From positions 113,849-177,848 of the forward strand of contig CACRXP010000427.1 in the NCBI GenBank assembly GCA_902702965.1: a stretch of DNA of 64,000 nucleotides, in the 5' to 3' direction. Below the pieces are notes generated by a model. The model saw only the letters and a list, made by a program, of their open reading frames with translations, was not told the origin of the DNA and ran no database searches. The position numbers and the translations under genes were made by a program. The stretch is from Spirometra erinaceieuropaei. Taxonomy: Eukaryota > Platyhelminthes > Cestoda > Diphyllobothriidea > Diphyllobothriidae. Below are positions 24,787 to 34,678 of this stretch, one piece after another (position 1 is the first letter of the stretch; the number at the start of each line of letters is the position of its first letter).

Positions 24787-26045
24787 CAGTTAAGTCAATT
24801 TATTAAGGGGAGGAGGCTTTCGCCCTTTACCTCCCTATTCATATCCAAAACAGCAATGGAATTAATTGCTACGCCAGCAATTCTAGAAAGTCAGGAGTCA
24901 TCAGTGTGCGTGAGCTAGGCGCAAACTGCCGCCGCAGACACAGGTGTGATTATATGTAGAGCAATTTCCCAGCAAATAGGCGTTTAGTCTGCGTTTAAGG
25001 AATTCAGCAGTTACGGAAAGAATCCTCACATCAGGTAGTTCGTTCTAGGCCCTAATGAACCCTGCAAGAAGGCCTTCCCGTGTTCAAAGGAGACTGACAG
25101 TGCCCACGAGGTGCTATAATAAAACTATTCTGTTCTCTTCTAAGGGCCAGCGTTCTCTACAGTTTAAGGGAATGACCACGCAAACGATCCGTCTCAGCCC
25201 ATTCAAAGAATTCATCAAAGTTTGGGACACACTCAAGGCCTCCGACCATCCGGTAGGTTTGAATGAGGTCGTCGAGCAGTTGCCTGAGACTGAAAGAAAC
25301 AGACTTCTCTGATCCAATCTTGTAACGTAAATCAGATGATCAAGACTCTTCAACATCTTCGTACACATCGCCAGAACTCTTTCCATTTGCTGATAATCCC
25401 TCCTTAACCACGGTCGCCGGGCCTGGACGGCATACTCTCAGTGAGACCGGAAGAATCCTCCCGTAGGTTTTTCCAAATAGCCACTTATCGCTCTGCACAA
25501 ATTCTCACCTCAGCGCAAGTCGCATCCGTACCGCGCGTTTGGCTGTCCTGTGACACTATGACGATGGTTTAGGTGAGGAAATCATTATGACGTCAAGGTT
25601 CTTCTGTTCCTCAGCATCTTAAAGGGGTGCCCATTAAGGAGGTATCGAAAGGAATCATTCTCCCTACTGTCCCTACTGATGCGGAGTCTCCGGATCGAAC
25701 ATTTGTCCACATTAAAGTTTAGAAGCCAACGAAATGACCAACTACTCAGTCGGCTGACACTCTCTTGGAGCGCGTGCCTGTCTGCGTCCGATCTGATGAC
25801 TTTCTACAATTTAACATCGTCAGTAAACATGGCAGCGCTGCATTCCAAGTCTTCGACACAGTCGTTAATGTAAGCTAGGAATATCAACGGCCCAAGACTG
25901 AGCTCTGGAGGACACCACTCAGAAGGGGGAGGTCAGTTGACTTCAAGACATTGACACGCACGGTTCCTGATCTCCCTGTAAGAAAATAAGTGATCCATGC
26001 CAGCAGTTTCTCCTTATTTCAATTTCAGACAGTTTGTGGACTAGG
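24787..26045 (-). mobile_element. CR1/Jockey-group LINE fragment (copy A3), degenerate
   Basis: Minus-strand reading gives, from right to left, LAYINDCVEDLECSAAMFTDD (palm motif FADD altered to FTDD), RHALQESVSRLSSWSFRWLL, and NFNVDKCSI. After a gap come LERV and TKM with HLIYVTRLD, then RQLLDDLIQTYRMVGGLE and NFDEFFEWAETDRLRGHSLKL. These match, in order, the palm and C-terminal regions of copy A2. The frame changes several times and contains stops (one just after FTDDVKL). The 3' end near 24787-24850 matches the A2 3' UTR (AATAGGG ... AATAAA-like, then ACTTAACTG). Confidence 0.75.
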
Positions 26046-26169
26046 TTTCGACCTCAAGCGGTCGGTTGATGATCATAGCGGGATCGTCTGTTTTCGACAT
26101 CTGCTGGTGGTTTCATTGGTCAGAAAGGAAATGTCACGGTAACATCCCCCGTACGTTTTATTGGCCGCC

Positions 26170-26465
26170 TCAGCCTTTGATGTCCCCTACTCGGCTGGAC
26201 TCTAGGCGGACTGTGGCCTATCGCGTCTAGCTTCCTCTCGTCCCGCCGCCTTGACGGTTGCCCCCTTTGTCACTGCAAACTATTATAATCATATCTGCTA
26301 CAAATAATCTCTACGAGCTTAGAAATTCCACCTTGACGATGTCTGTTTTGGACCCTTATAATTTACTATTAAACAGGACGGTCCTGTCCGATCCGCATAT
26401 TCACCTTTCCATGAAGGACAGTTTTTGTCCTTCAAAAATGCTCAAATCACATTCATTTTTGCCTA
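26170..26465 (+). mobile_element. Detached 5'-leader fragment of LINE family B
   Basis: This stretch is alignable by eye with 31886-32175: shared blocks include CTCGGCTGGA, CCTTGA near ATGTCNGTTT, and a CCTGTC...CCGCATA block. It has no reading frame of its own. It lies upstream of the family B coding copy and is separated from it by an inverted 3' tail. I infer a piece of the family B untranslated leader or a promoter-containing fragment. Confidence 0.5.
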
Positions 26466-26640
26466 TTTACTTTAATTTAATTTATTAAATGCCAGTTTAC
26501 AAGCATTGTCAAGGGAAGCGATTAAACACAAATCCGACCAGCAGTAAAAAAAAACTCCTGAAGAATAAAAATATAGTTGATGTTGGTTTCCATGGTTTGA
26601 AGCGTTCAGGAGGTAATCCGCTGTTTGCTAACCGTTTTGC
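26466..26640 (-). mobile_element. Inverted 3'-end fragment of LINE family B
   Basis: The reverse complement matches the 3' end of the plus-strand copy at about 30490-30650. Shared blocks include AATCGCTTCCCTTGACAATG, GTAAACTGGCATTTAATAAA, CATCAACTATATTTTTATTC and CTCCTGAAC. The terminal AATTA-rich tail lies at 26466-26487. This is a separate short insertion, or rearranged tail, in opposite orientation about 4 kb from its partner, so the two form a widely spaced inverted repeat of about 170-180 bp. Confidence 0.8.
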
Positions 26641-26662
26641 ATACAAGGCTGCCTATCTTATA

Positions 26663-26684
26663 AGGTCAAGGTCAAGGTCAAGGT
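26663..26684 (+). repeat. (AGGTCA)n short tandem repeat
   Basis: Just under four perfect tandem AGGTCA units directly upstream of the family B element. The same unit is the nuclear-receptor half-site, and each junction creates TCAAGGTCA. Whether this has any regulatory meaning cannot be told from sequence. Confidence 0.9.
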
Positions 26685-27083
26685 GCGCAGCTCAATTTCA
26701 AAGATAAACGAAGCTTTGCATTTATCTGGATATTCTTAAGCAATTAATGCCTGTTTTTTACTTGAGTCCCTTTTAAAAGTCACCTTTCAATATAAGGTAA
26801 TATTTTTCCCTGTTTTGTTTGACAGTCTGGCAAAATAGTCGTATTTTGTAAAAAAATCTTTGTAGTGACTCCTTTCCCTACTATCTCTTGCTTTTCGTAG
26901 TTAAATAACAATAGTACTTGCTATTCAGTACGCCTTTCCGTACATTGGCAAAGTTTTGATCCTTCATCAGGAGAAAAATGTTTTCCTCCACAATCGGCGA
27001 ACAGTGCCTCAAATACCCCGACTCAAAACGTACCGTGTTCCCAACTGCCCCCCAGCACTCATATCGAGGCAGTTAGGCCGAAT

Positions 27084-27458
27084 ATGCCGATTTTCCCATC
27101 GTTTAATAGGCCTCTTGTTCCAATGGAAACAATGCGTCCCCCACCCCCTAACCTGTTTCAATCACGGCCGTTTTATCAATCTATTCGTCATCCTAATGTC
27201 CATACTGGACCAGTTAACTCATCCGATCTTCAGTTTCGTTCCGGCGGGAATGTGTTGCAGTATCTGCCCCGCGGATTTCCAGCTGAAAATAAGTTAGCTG
27301 ACATTAGTTACCAGTTTACCCGCCCGTCATTCCGTCCCCCAAGTCCTACCCCTTTTTATCCACGTCAGAATTTTTTGATGCCACAAACGTTTTTGCAAAA
27401 CCGGACGGTTGCATCCGGACAGTTTGCTCCGTGGGCAGCCCAGAACTGGACGATGTAG
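27084..27458 (+). pseudogene. ORF1-like remnant of LINE family B
   Basis: A 124-codon open frame rich in Pro, Phe, Asn and Arg (PIFPSFNRPLVP, PPPPNLFQSRPFYQS, RPPSPTPFYPRQNF) that ends in a TAG 44 nt before the start of the endonuclease frame. Related-looking codons extend leftward in another frame from about 26978, so a frameshift near 27065 is likely. No zinc knuckle or RRM is visible. Assignment as ORF1 rests on position directly upstream of ORF2 and on composition. Confidence 0.5.
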
Positions 27459-27501
27459 CTCACCTCCCTAAAAAACTAACAGCCGTTACTTCAAACTTTT
27501 T

Positions 27502-30322
27502 GTTTTAAATGCCAGATCCTTGCTTAATAAGATGCCTTTGCTTCAGACTCAGGTGTTCGTCCATTGTCTTGATATTGTTTTAGTAACTGAGATGTGGGCA
27601 TTAGCCTCAGTAGCTGACTCCGAACTCTCTCTTCAAGGCTACAATTGCATTCGAAATACTCGCCAAAATAGCCGTGGTGGTGGCAGCTGCGTCTACGTTA
27701 AGAAAACACTTACATTTTTGCCGGTGGACCTCCCGCACTTTTCAGCAGTAGAAGGCAGCTGCTGGCTCCAGGTTGTACTAAAAAATAAGTTCTCCTTACT
27801 CGTTGGCTGCGTCTATCGCCCTCCCAACGCCAACGACAATTTTGATCGTTTACTCTCACAGGCATTTCATGCTGCGGCCGACTGAAGCTTTAAGTATCAA
27901 TTGGTTGCGGGTGACTTTAATCTTTCTGAAGTCCGCTGGTCTCCGCTTCAGGCCCCAGAAGGTTCGATGACTTTCTTGAGGCTGTGGATGTTAGGGATGT
28001 GGAATCAGGTTGTCGATTTTCCCACCCGAGGCTCAAGTATACTTGACCTAATTTTCTGTAGAGGCTGCTTGCCATCGTCAGTGTCATCCATAGGCCCACT
28101 CGGGGGCTCAGACCATGACATAGTTGTTTCAACGTTGGAATTCGAGGCTGACAAAACGTTGTTCCAAAGTATAACTTTTTCCGCGATTTCCGATTAACTC
28201 GCTCAAGCGAATTATTAAAACACCTTAATTCCTACGACTGGACTGAGTTCTTCCTTAGTTCGGATGTAAATGTTTGTACTGCAAAACTGTACGAAATGTT
28301 GGGTCCGCTTATTTCTCGTTGTGTCCTCCGTAGGAAAATTATTAATGTTGGGGATGAGGTTTTCCTACCCTTACCCTTTCGTCGCAGATTGCGCAGGCAG
28401 TATCGTCGATTCCATCTGCAGAACGATGTTTCTGTTCTGCCCTTGATTTGTGATATTTTTGATCGAGCTAAGAGATTGTCTGAAGAAAAACAGCTAGCCG
28501 AAGAGGTCCACTTTACCGGAAACCATTCGTTAAATGTCTCGAAACTTTTCTCTAGAAAAATACGAACTCAGAGAAAGACACACTATCCCATCCTTCGAGA
28601 CGCTCTCGGAAATCCCATAGTCCATGCCCAGTTAACCGCTGATAGCCTCAATGATTTCCTGTCCAAAACGTTTATTGAAGACTCGACCACTCCGCTTCCC
28701 ACCAGCCAGGCATTGACCGGGACAGTCCTAGAAACTATAACTTTCACTCTGTGGGATGTGACTGTTGCGATTCGGCGTTTTCGTCAATCCTATAGTCCAG
28801 GACCTGATGGTGTCCCTGTAAGCATTTTAAAAGCCGATGCAAACACGATCTTCCCATCCCTCTTATGCAAGATATTTAAACTCGCTCTTGAAAGTGAAAT
28901 TTATACTACATTGTGGAAGGAATTACACATTTTGCCCATTCATAAGCACGGCAAATCTACATCATTTGATGACTTTCGGCCGATAAACGCCCTCCCCGCA
29001 GTTTCGAAGATCTTAGAGACATTGATCAAAGATAAGATGATGTGTCACTTAACAGAGAATAACATACTGAGTGCTGCTCAGCATGGATTCCTCAAAGCTC
29101 GATCTTGTGACACCTGTCAACTCACTTTCTTTGACTATGTTCTCCAATCTAGGGACAATAGTTTTGCACTTTACACAGTATATTCTGATTTCACTAAGGC
29201 TTTTGATTGTGTTGACTATGCTCTTCTTCTCTTGAAACTGTGCTCTCTCGAAATAGGTGGCAAACTTTCAAACTTTATACCCTCTTACCTGGACACTCGT
29301 ACACAACGAGTTAAGATTTCCAATACTATCTACAACCCCACACGTGTAAGGAGTGGAGTCATTCAGGGTAGTGTACTCGGCCCACTTCTCTTTTGCCCTT
29401 TCATTAATGATGTGCCCGATTTATTTCAGAATGGTGAGCCTTTCATGTATGCCGATGATCATAAAGTTACATATCGATATACGCCGGCAGATCGTGACAT
29501 GGTGCTTCATCTCCTAAAGATCGACCTACAGGCTTTTGCCCAACGGTGCCGCACATGGCACCTTTCTCTTTCTAGGCATAAGTGCTCAGTCATGGTGGTT
29601 GGCGACGACCGCCAACCTCAACTAAGTATTGATGGTCACGCCATAAATGTGCCTGGGGTAATTAAGGATCTGGACGTATCATACTCTAAGAGTCTCAATC
29701 TGTCGGAGCACTGTGCCTTGATAGTCTCCAAAGCACGTAGAACGACCGGGTTTATCCTCCGAAACTTTAAAACTACGGACATTAGAATGCGCCTTTTCAA
29801 CATGTACGTTCGACCTGGCCTGGAATACTGTTCGTTTTTATTTAGTCTCATGCGTGCTACTAAGCGGAGGAAAATAGAATCCGTTCAACACTTTTTACCA
29901 AGAGAATTTTAGCCGCGGAACACCGACATTTGTCTTACCGAGAACGTTGCCTGCTTACAGGCCTTGATCCTTTATGGTTCGGTAGATTAAAAAGGAGACT
30001 ATTTTTGCTATTTAAGCTCCTATATAATCACACATTTCACCCACACACCTCTTTAAAGCATCATATCCACCCACGACTTAACAGTCACCGTGAGGTTTTT
30101 TCATTTCTGCCTCTGGCACGTACTGTTAAATATCGTCAGTTCTATTCTGTAAGTGCAATTGCTGTTTGGAATAAACTTCCCATGAGTGTGAAAACTCTGC
30201 AAAATTATCCTGTATTTAAGAGAACTATTACTCGATTTTTGCATTCAGAAAATCTCCCACAAATTTTGGGTGCTGAAAACTCTGATCGACTGTACCGTAG
30301 CGATGGCGTTTGTGGTCTCTGA
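27502..30322 (+). pseudogene. ORF2 of LINE family B: endonuclease, reverse transcriptase, C-terminal domain
   Basis: It starts with LNARSLLNK (typical endonuclease start), then DIVLVTEMW and GGGSCVYVK, then GCVYRPPNAN. A TGA at 27883-27885 interrupts, and the same frame resumes with VAGDFNLSEVRW, SSILDLIFC and GPLGGSDHDIV. A frameshift near 28160-28190 leads into YNFFRDFRLTRSS and the reverse transcriptase frame (to 29912). That frame has SPGPDGVPVSILK, DDFRPINALPAVSKILE, AAQHGFLKARS, SDFTKAFDCVDY, GVIQGSVLGPLLF, and catalytic YADD at 29448-29459. A second frameshift near 29890 leads to the C-terminal region (LSYRERCLLTGLDPLWFGRL, FYSVSAIAVWNKLP) ending at 30322. In all: one nonsense codon and two frameshifts. 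Confidence 0.85.
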
Positions 30323-30654
30323 ACACTATGGCCGGTCTCATCGGGGACAATTTCTTTGGCCAACTGTGACAGCTGTTTTTCGACGCCTCTATTTTGACTA
30401 TCCCCAACCTCATGAAAGGAATTGGCGCATGGTAGTCTTCGATACCGTGCCGCCCATCCTTTCTTGACGGTCATAAGTTTGTCACCGGCAGTTTTTTTCT
30501 CCTGAACCCTCCAAACCATGAAAACCACCATCAACTATATTTTTATTCATCTGGATTTTTTTCACTGCTTGTTGGATTTGTGTTTAATCGCTTCCCTTGA
30601 CAATGCCTGTAAACTGGCATTTAATAAATTAAAGTAATTTAAATTAAATTAAAT

Positions 30655-31676
30655 CTACGACCCTTCATTGCCTGGAGCAAATCCATGCCGACTTGCTTGA
30701 TATCTTGCCTTGGAGCTTAAAATGGCTAATGGAATCCTCTCCGTCTCAATGTCGCTACATGTGTTTCGGACCTGATAGGCTACGACAACCAGTGCTTTTC
30801 CAATGCATACCCATGACTGAATGTACCATAATCAAGGACTTCGGTTTAAGCTAAAAGAATAATCTCGATCTCCCGCCACACGCTGACAGACTTACTGTCA
30901 AAGCTGCCCAGCATTGGACGTTATTTCTTACCATTTCCGTCTTCCTGAAATTAAATTAAGACTTTTTCGTATGTTTGTACTTCCCGTTCTCGAGTATCGT
31001 TGTCCATTCTTCGGTTTGGTAAATGAGGCTAGTTGTTTCAAAAATTGCATATGTTCAAAAACACTTTACTAGAAGACTTTTATGTACGGAACATCCAAAT
31101 ATCTTCTACTCAGATAGATGACAGATAACAAATCTAAAATTTTATGGGTTCGAAGACTAGAAGCAGGCTTCTGTCTCCTCTTTCGCATTAATAATAGTTC
31201 AAATCTTCCTCGAATTTCAGCCCTCACCCGTAATAGTCGCCCATGCAATCTTCGCAATTCATTCTTGATCATACCTCCTCTCGCTTTCTCCACCTCTAAG
31301 CGCTCTCTTTTTTTCGTTTCCAGATATGCTTTCCTCTGGAATAACCTTCCAATAAATATAAGATCATGAGGAGGAGGGAAACTTATTGTCCTACACACTC
31401 TTAAGGGAAGGCTGCGCCCTTATCTGAATAGTGACTTGATTAAACTTTTATTTTACTCATCCTCCCCAGACAATTTTATCTATGACGCTGAGGAAAGGCG
31501 CCGCCATTAAATTGTCGTGTCCTCTCACATTTCCTGTTTTTCTGTGCAGTACCGTTTTCTGGGATCCCTCATCAGGAATGTTAATTTTTAGATTTTTTTA
31601 TGTATCGCGTCCCTTACATAATGATATACATTTCCTAAGAAATTGTCTCAAATAAATAGCTTGACTATGTTGACGT
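30655..31676 (+). mobile_element. 5'-truncated LINE fragment directly abutting family B copy
   Basis: It begins immediately after the AT-rich tail of the family B copy, in the middle of the reverse transcriptase region. LEQIHADLLDILPWSLKW and MSSxP-like residues correspond to the LQAFAQRCRTWHLSLSRHKC region of the main copy. RLFRMFVLPVLEYRCPFFG corresponds to MRLFNMYVRPGLEYCSFLF. The C-terminal piece at 31118-31369 (RLEAGFCLLFRINN, RYAFLWNNLPINI) matches the same domain. Several stops and frame changes are present. The 3' end near 31665 reads AAATAAATAGCTTGA, unlike the main copy, so this is a related subfamily. Confidence 0.7.
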
Positions 31677-31689
31677 AAACCTCCTAAGC

Positions 31690-32350
31690 AGCCTCAGTTT
31701 CGCCGACTACCGACGCTCATCTGAATTCCGCTCCGGGCACCGCGATTTCGAACCCTCGCCTCCCCCGTCATTGTTGAGTTTTGCCGCTCTTGAGGCCATC
31801 TCCACATTTCGACCCCAAGCCGCCTATCGACGTTCTTGGCTGAACCCTCTGTATTCGCCATCTACTAATAGTTTGGTCGAATCTCCCTTGCCTCCTCCTC
31901 GGCTGGATTTGTAGCGGATTGTGACCGATCAGGTTTGGGTTCCTCTCTCCTCACCACTTTGACGTGAATGGCCTTATCCGGCATATGAATTCTGCCTTGA
32001 TTATGTCCGTTTCGGAGCTTTTACTCAAACCCGCATACAGGCCAGTCCTGTCTGACCCGCATACTTACACCTTAATGGAATCCGTTATACACTGTCACAT
32101 GCAGGTCGGTCCTGCCCACCTTTTATTCTTTCATGAACAACGGTTTTTCCCCTATGATGTTAATCCAATCCCATTCATTTTGTTTTTTTTTCGATACGAG
32201 TTTTTCCCCTGCTCGCTCACTACTCTTCTTAACAGACTACCCATTCAACAAGTGGGAATTAGATATTCTACAGATTCTGTCTACCAGTTCTCATATTAAT
32301 GCAAAAATTAATTCTTACCTGATATTATCGGATCCCCATGGGTCTTGAAT
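31690..32350 (+). mobile_element. LINE 5'-leader fragment, second copy
   Basis: Alignable by eye with the leader fragment at 26170-26465 over roughly 31886-32175. The part to the left (31690-31885) is pyrimidine-rich and GC-richer than its surroundings. Frames here (31964-32299, 32133-32348) are T-rich and lack any domain. I infer a 3'-truncated or recombined leader of family B or a close relative. Confidence 0.45.
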
Positions 32351-33454
32351 AAAAATTAATATCATTACAGACAGTCTGAGCCTGAATTAAATATACTGCG
32401 ATCTCTGAGAATCTTTTTTTTTGAAAGAATGCCACTCAAATGAATCAATTGCTTTTTTAATGGGGACTATTTTCATTTTTCGTGTACAGCTGTGTCTAAC
32501 GAGCTGGCATGTAATCAATAGGGTCTCCAGGGCCTTGCTTATTATCCTTACACAATAAAGTGACATAAACCGAGCCGCATATGGACGACTATTCTGAAGA
32601 TCTTGACTTCGATACATCTGGATTTGCAGGTGATATAAAATTTGGAAAAAATAATCTGTGCTTACGAGAAGCAGAAATTACAAGAAAAGGCTGATAACAT
32701 GGCTAAATGGTCTACCTTTGACTTCAAACGTTTGATGTATCCAAAGATGTAGTCTTAAGCTTAAAATTTGGCGGAGAGTTTTCTCAAAAGACCAGGGCTG
32801 TTTAAATCGGACTCATTTTGAATACTGTGATATACACGACTACCTAGGTACCTGAACTGCTTCGAACTTTCCGCTTTGTGAATGATGCAGAGTATCCGTT
32901 CAAAAGACAACGAGCATCATGCACTTGATTGAGCGTGCTTTTGTAGTCTTCTCTCCCCACCATGGATAGGGTTATCAAGGGCGCCTGGGACACGACTCTC
33001 CTCTGCACACAAGTGATCCAGAGGCCTGGGTCACCGGGTGAAGTCGTCACATCATTTGCAAATCCACCGAATCAAATAATTTGTTTAAATCGGCTGAATA
33101 TCAAGTCACACTTCTACCTTGGATGCCACTATCGTAGTTGAGACCTGTAACACATAGGCCATATTCCTCATTTAACAAACCAACCATTTTAACCCCTACG
33201 GTTTAATCGAAGTAACAGATCTTTTAAGTTTTGCTGGCTCGGATGCAGATGGAATACGTGATTTAATATTTTGCTTGTTCTATCTAAGTGAAAACACTTA
33301 GTTCATCATTTTGGAGTTAACCGTCCTCTGTCTTTTGCTTTAGTCAGACAGTCAGTGCATTTGAGAAAAATAGCCTCACGCCTTTGAACTCCCTATTTGA
33401 ACATGAAATAATCGATTAAATAAGCAAAATGTGAAAAACTTACAGCATTAATTG
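32351..33454. other. Stretch between LINE fragments; nothing supported
   Basis: About 1.1 kb of AT-rich sequence without a domain-bearing frame. Segments near 32760-33060 might be very old LINE sequence, but no motif can be read. Confidence 0.4.
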
Positions 33455-34510
33455 AATGCAGACATTTATTCACATAGGTCACTGGTCTCATGGCTAAAAA
33501 GTCACAAAGTCCGCTTGTTGCTGTCGACATTTAAGTGTCTTCACAGACTGAGACATTAAAATTTTCTCAGGAAGGTTATTTCACGGTTTCAGGACATGTT
33601 TGGGAAAGAAATACTTTCTCACATTCAATCCACCCTGGAACACACGTAGGTTGAGGGGATATCCCCGGAGGTTACTCGTGGTGGCGAGTTCGAAATAGTC
33701 GTCGCACCGAAGGGCCCAGTCCACGCCAACCATGATACAGAAGGTTTATATTAAGTCTCCGTGCAACTGCCTATAACTGAGAGGATAGAGATTAGAGTTA
33801 GTTAGGCAGATCTCCCATGGCAGTGCAGCTTAATCCCTTTTTGATTTTGTTGCTAACCTCTGCACCCTTTCGAGCAGATTGGAATCCAGCTGCTTCCACG
33901 GTCTCCAGGCCTGAATTGCATATTCGAGATGCGGCCCTTGAAACGAGTCGAAGACTTTGGAAAAACAGTCTTCATCGACAACTGCGAATGCCCGCTTGGT
34001 GGCATATAGCTTTGATGTTGCGGCCTTGGCCGCCTTCCAACATTGTGAAAAACGGTTTAGGCTGTCCGAAACCCAGACTCCGGGATCTTTCTGTGTTTCT
34101 GCTTCTCGATGTGGCATTTCGTCCAGATGGTATTGCCGCGTACTACGGGTCTGAGTTCCGAGGCGCAGTATGGTACATTTGTATAAATCGAAAAACAAGA
34201 GCCATCGGCGGGACCACTCATCCAATTGACAAAGATTTACTTCGAAGTTAGTCTCATCGGCAGCATTTTGGATGGCTTTCGAGATTTGTATGTCATCCGC
34301 AAACATGGCACTATCACAGACCAACCCATCAGCAAAATCATTGATGAACACGAGAAAAAGTGTTAGTTCGAGCACTAAGCCTTGAGGGACTGCACCCTCT
34401 GCGAAGGTGCGCCTTGATTGCTGTTGTTCTACGCAGAAAATCTGGGAACAGCCTACGAGGAAATTGTCGATTCATTTGAAAAGTTTGCCGCAAGTGATTA
34501 CTGCCAGACT
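33455..34510 (-). mobile_element. CR1/Jockey-group LINE fragment (copy A4), 5'-truncated
   Basis: Minus strand. From right to left it shows a start just upstream of the palm (IDNFLVGCSQIFCVEQQQ, out of frame), then LFLVFINDFADG and catalytic FADD at 34292-34303. The thumb and C-terminal region follow (NLCQLDEWSRRWLLFFDLYKC; LEYAIQAWRPW; LERVQRLATK). In the same frame past the TAA near 33830 come LSYRQLHGDLI, LATTSNLRGYPLNLR and VLKP-NNLPEKI. The downstream part has three in-frame stops but no frameshift. The 3' end near 33455 has AATAAA-like sequence. It sits about 170 bp before the start codon of the dynein gene, in antisense orientation. Confidence 0.82.
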
Positions 34511-34678
34511 CACATCTGTTCTCTACGCTACAGAAAGAACTGACTTTTATTTTTCCCTATTATCCCCTCCGCAAACCAGCCTGGTTTAAGTGGAACCTTG
34601 TCGCACAATACCCTGATTTTCATGTCATCTCTTGTTTAAACAAATAAAAAGGGGAAGTAAGTTGCCACCTGCGCGATA

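Larger units (their letters stand above)
26930..30650 (+). mobile_element. CR1/Jockey-group non-LTR retrotransposon, family B main copy
   Basis: A nearly full-length but broken element: a Pro/Phe/Asn-rich ORF1-like remnant, then endonuclease, reverse transcriptase and C-terminal region, then a 3' UTR. The 3' end is an AT-rich tail of AATTA-type repeats (about 30622-30652). Protein motifs and 3' end differ from family A, so this is a separate lineage. The 5' boundary is uncertain. Confidence 0.82.

Noticed and set aside
33817..34251. 144-codon plus-strand frame
   Set aside because: It is the mirror of the reverse transcriptase fragment of LINE copy A4 on the minus strand.
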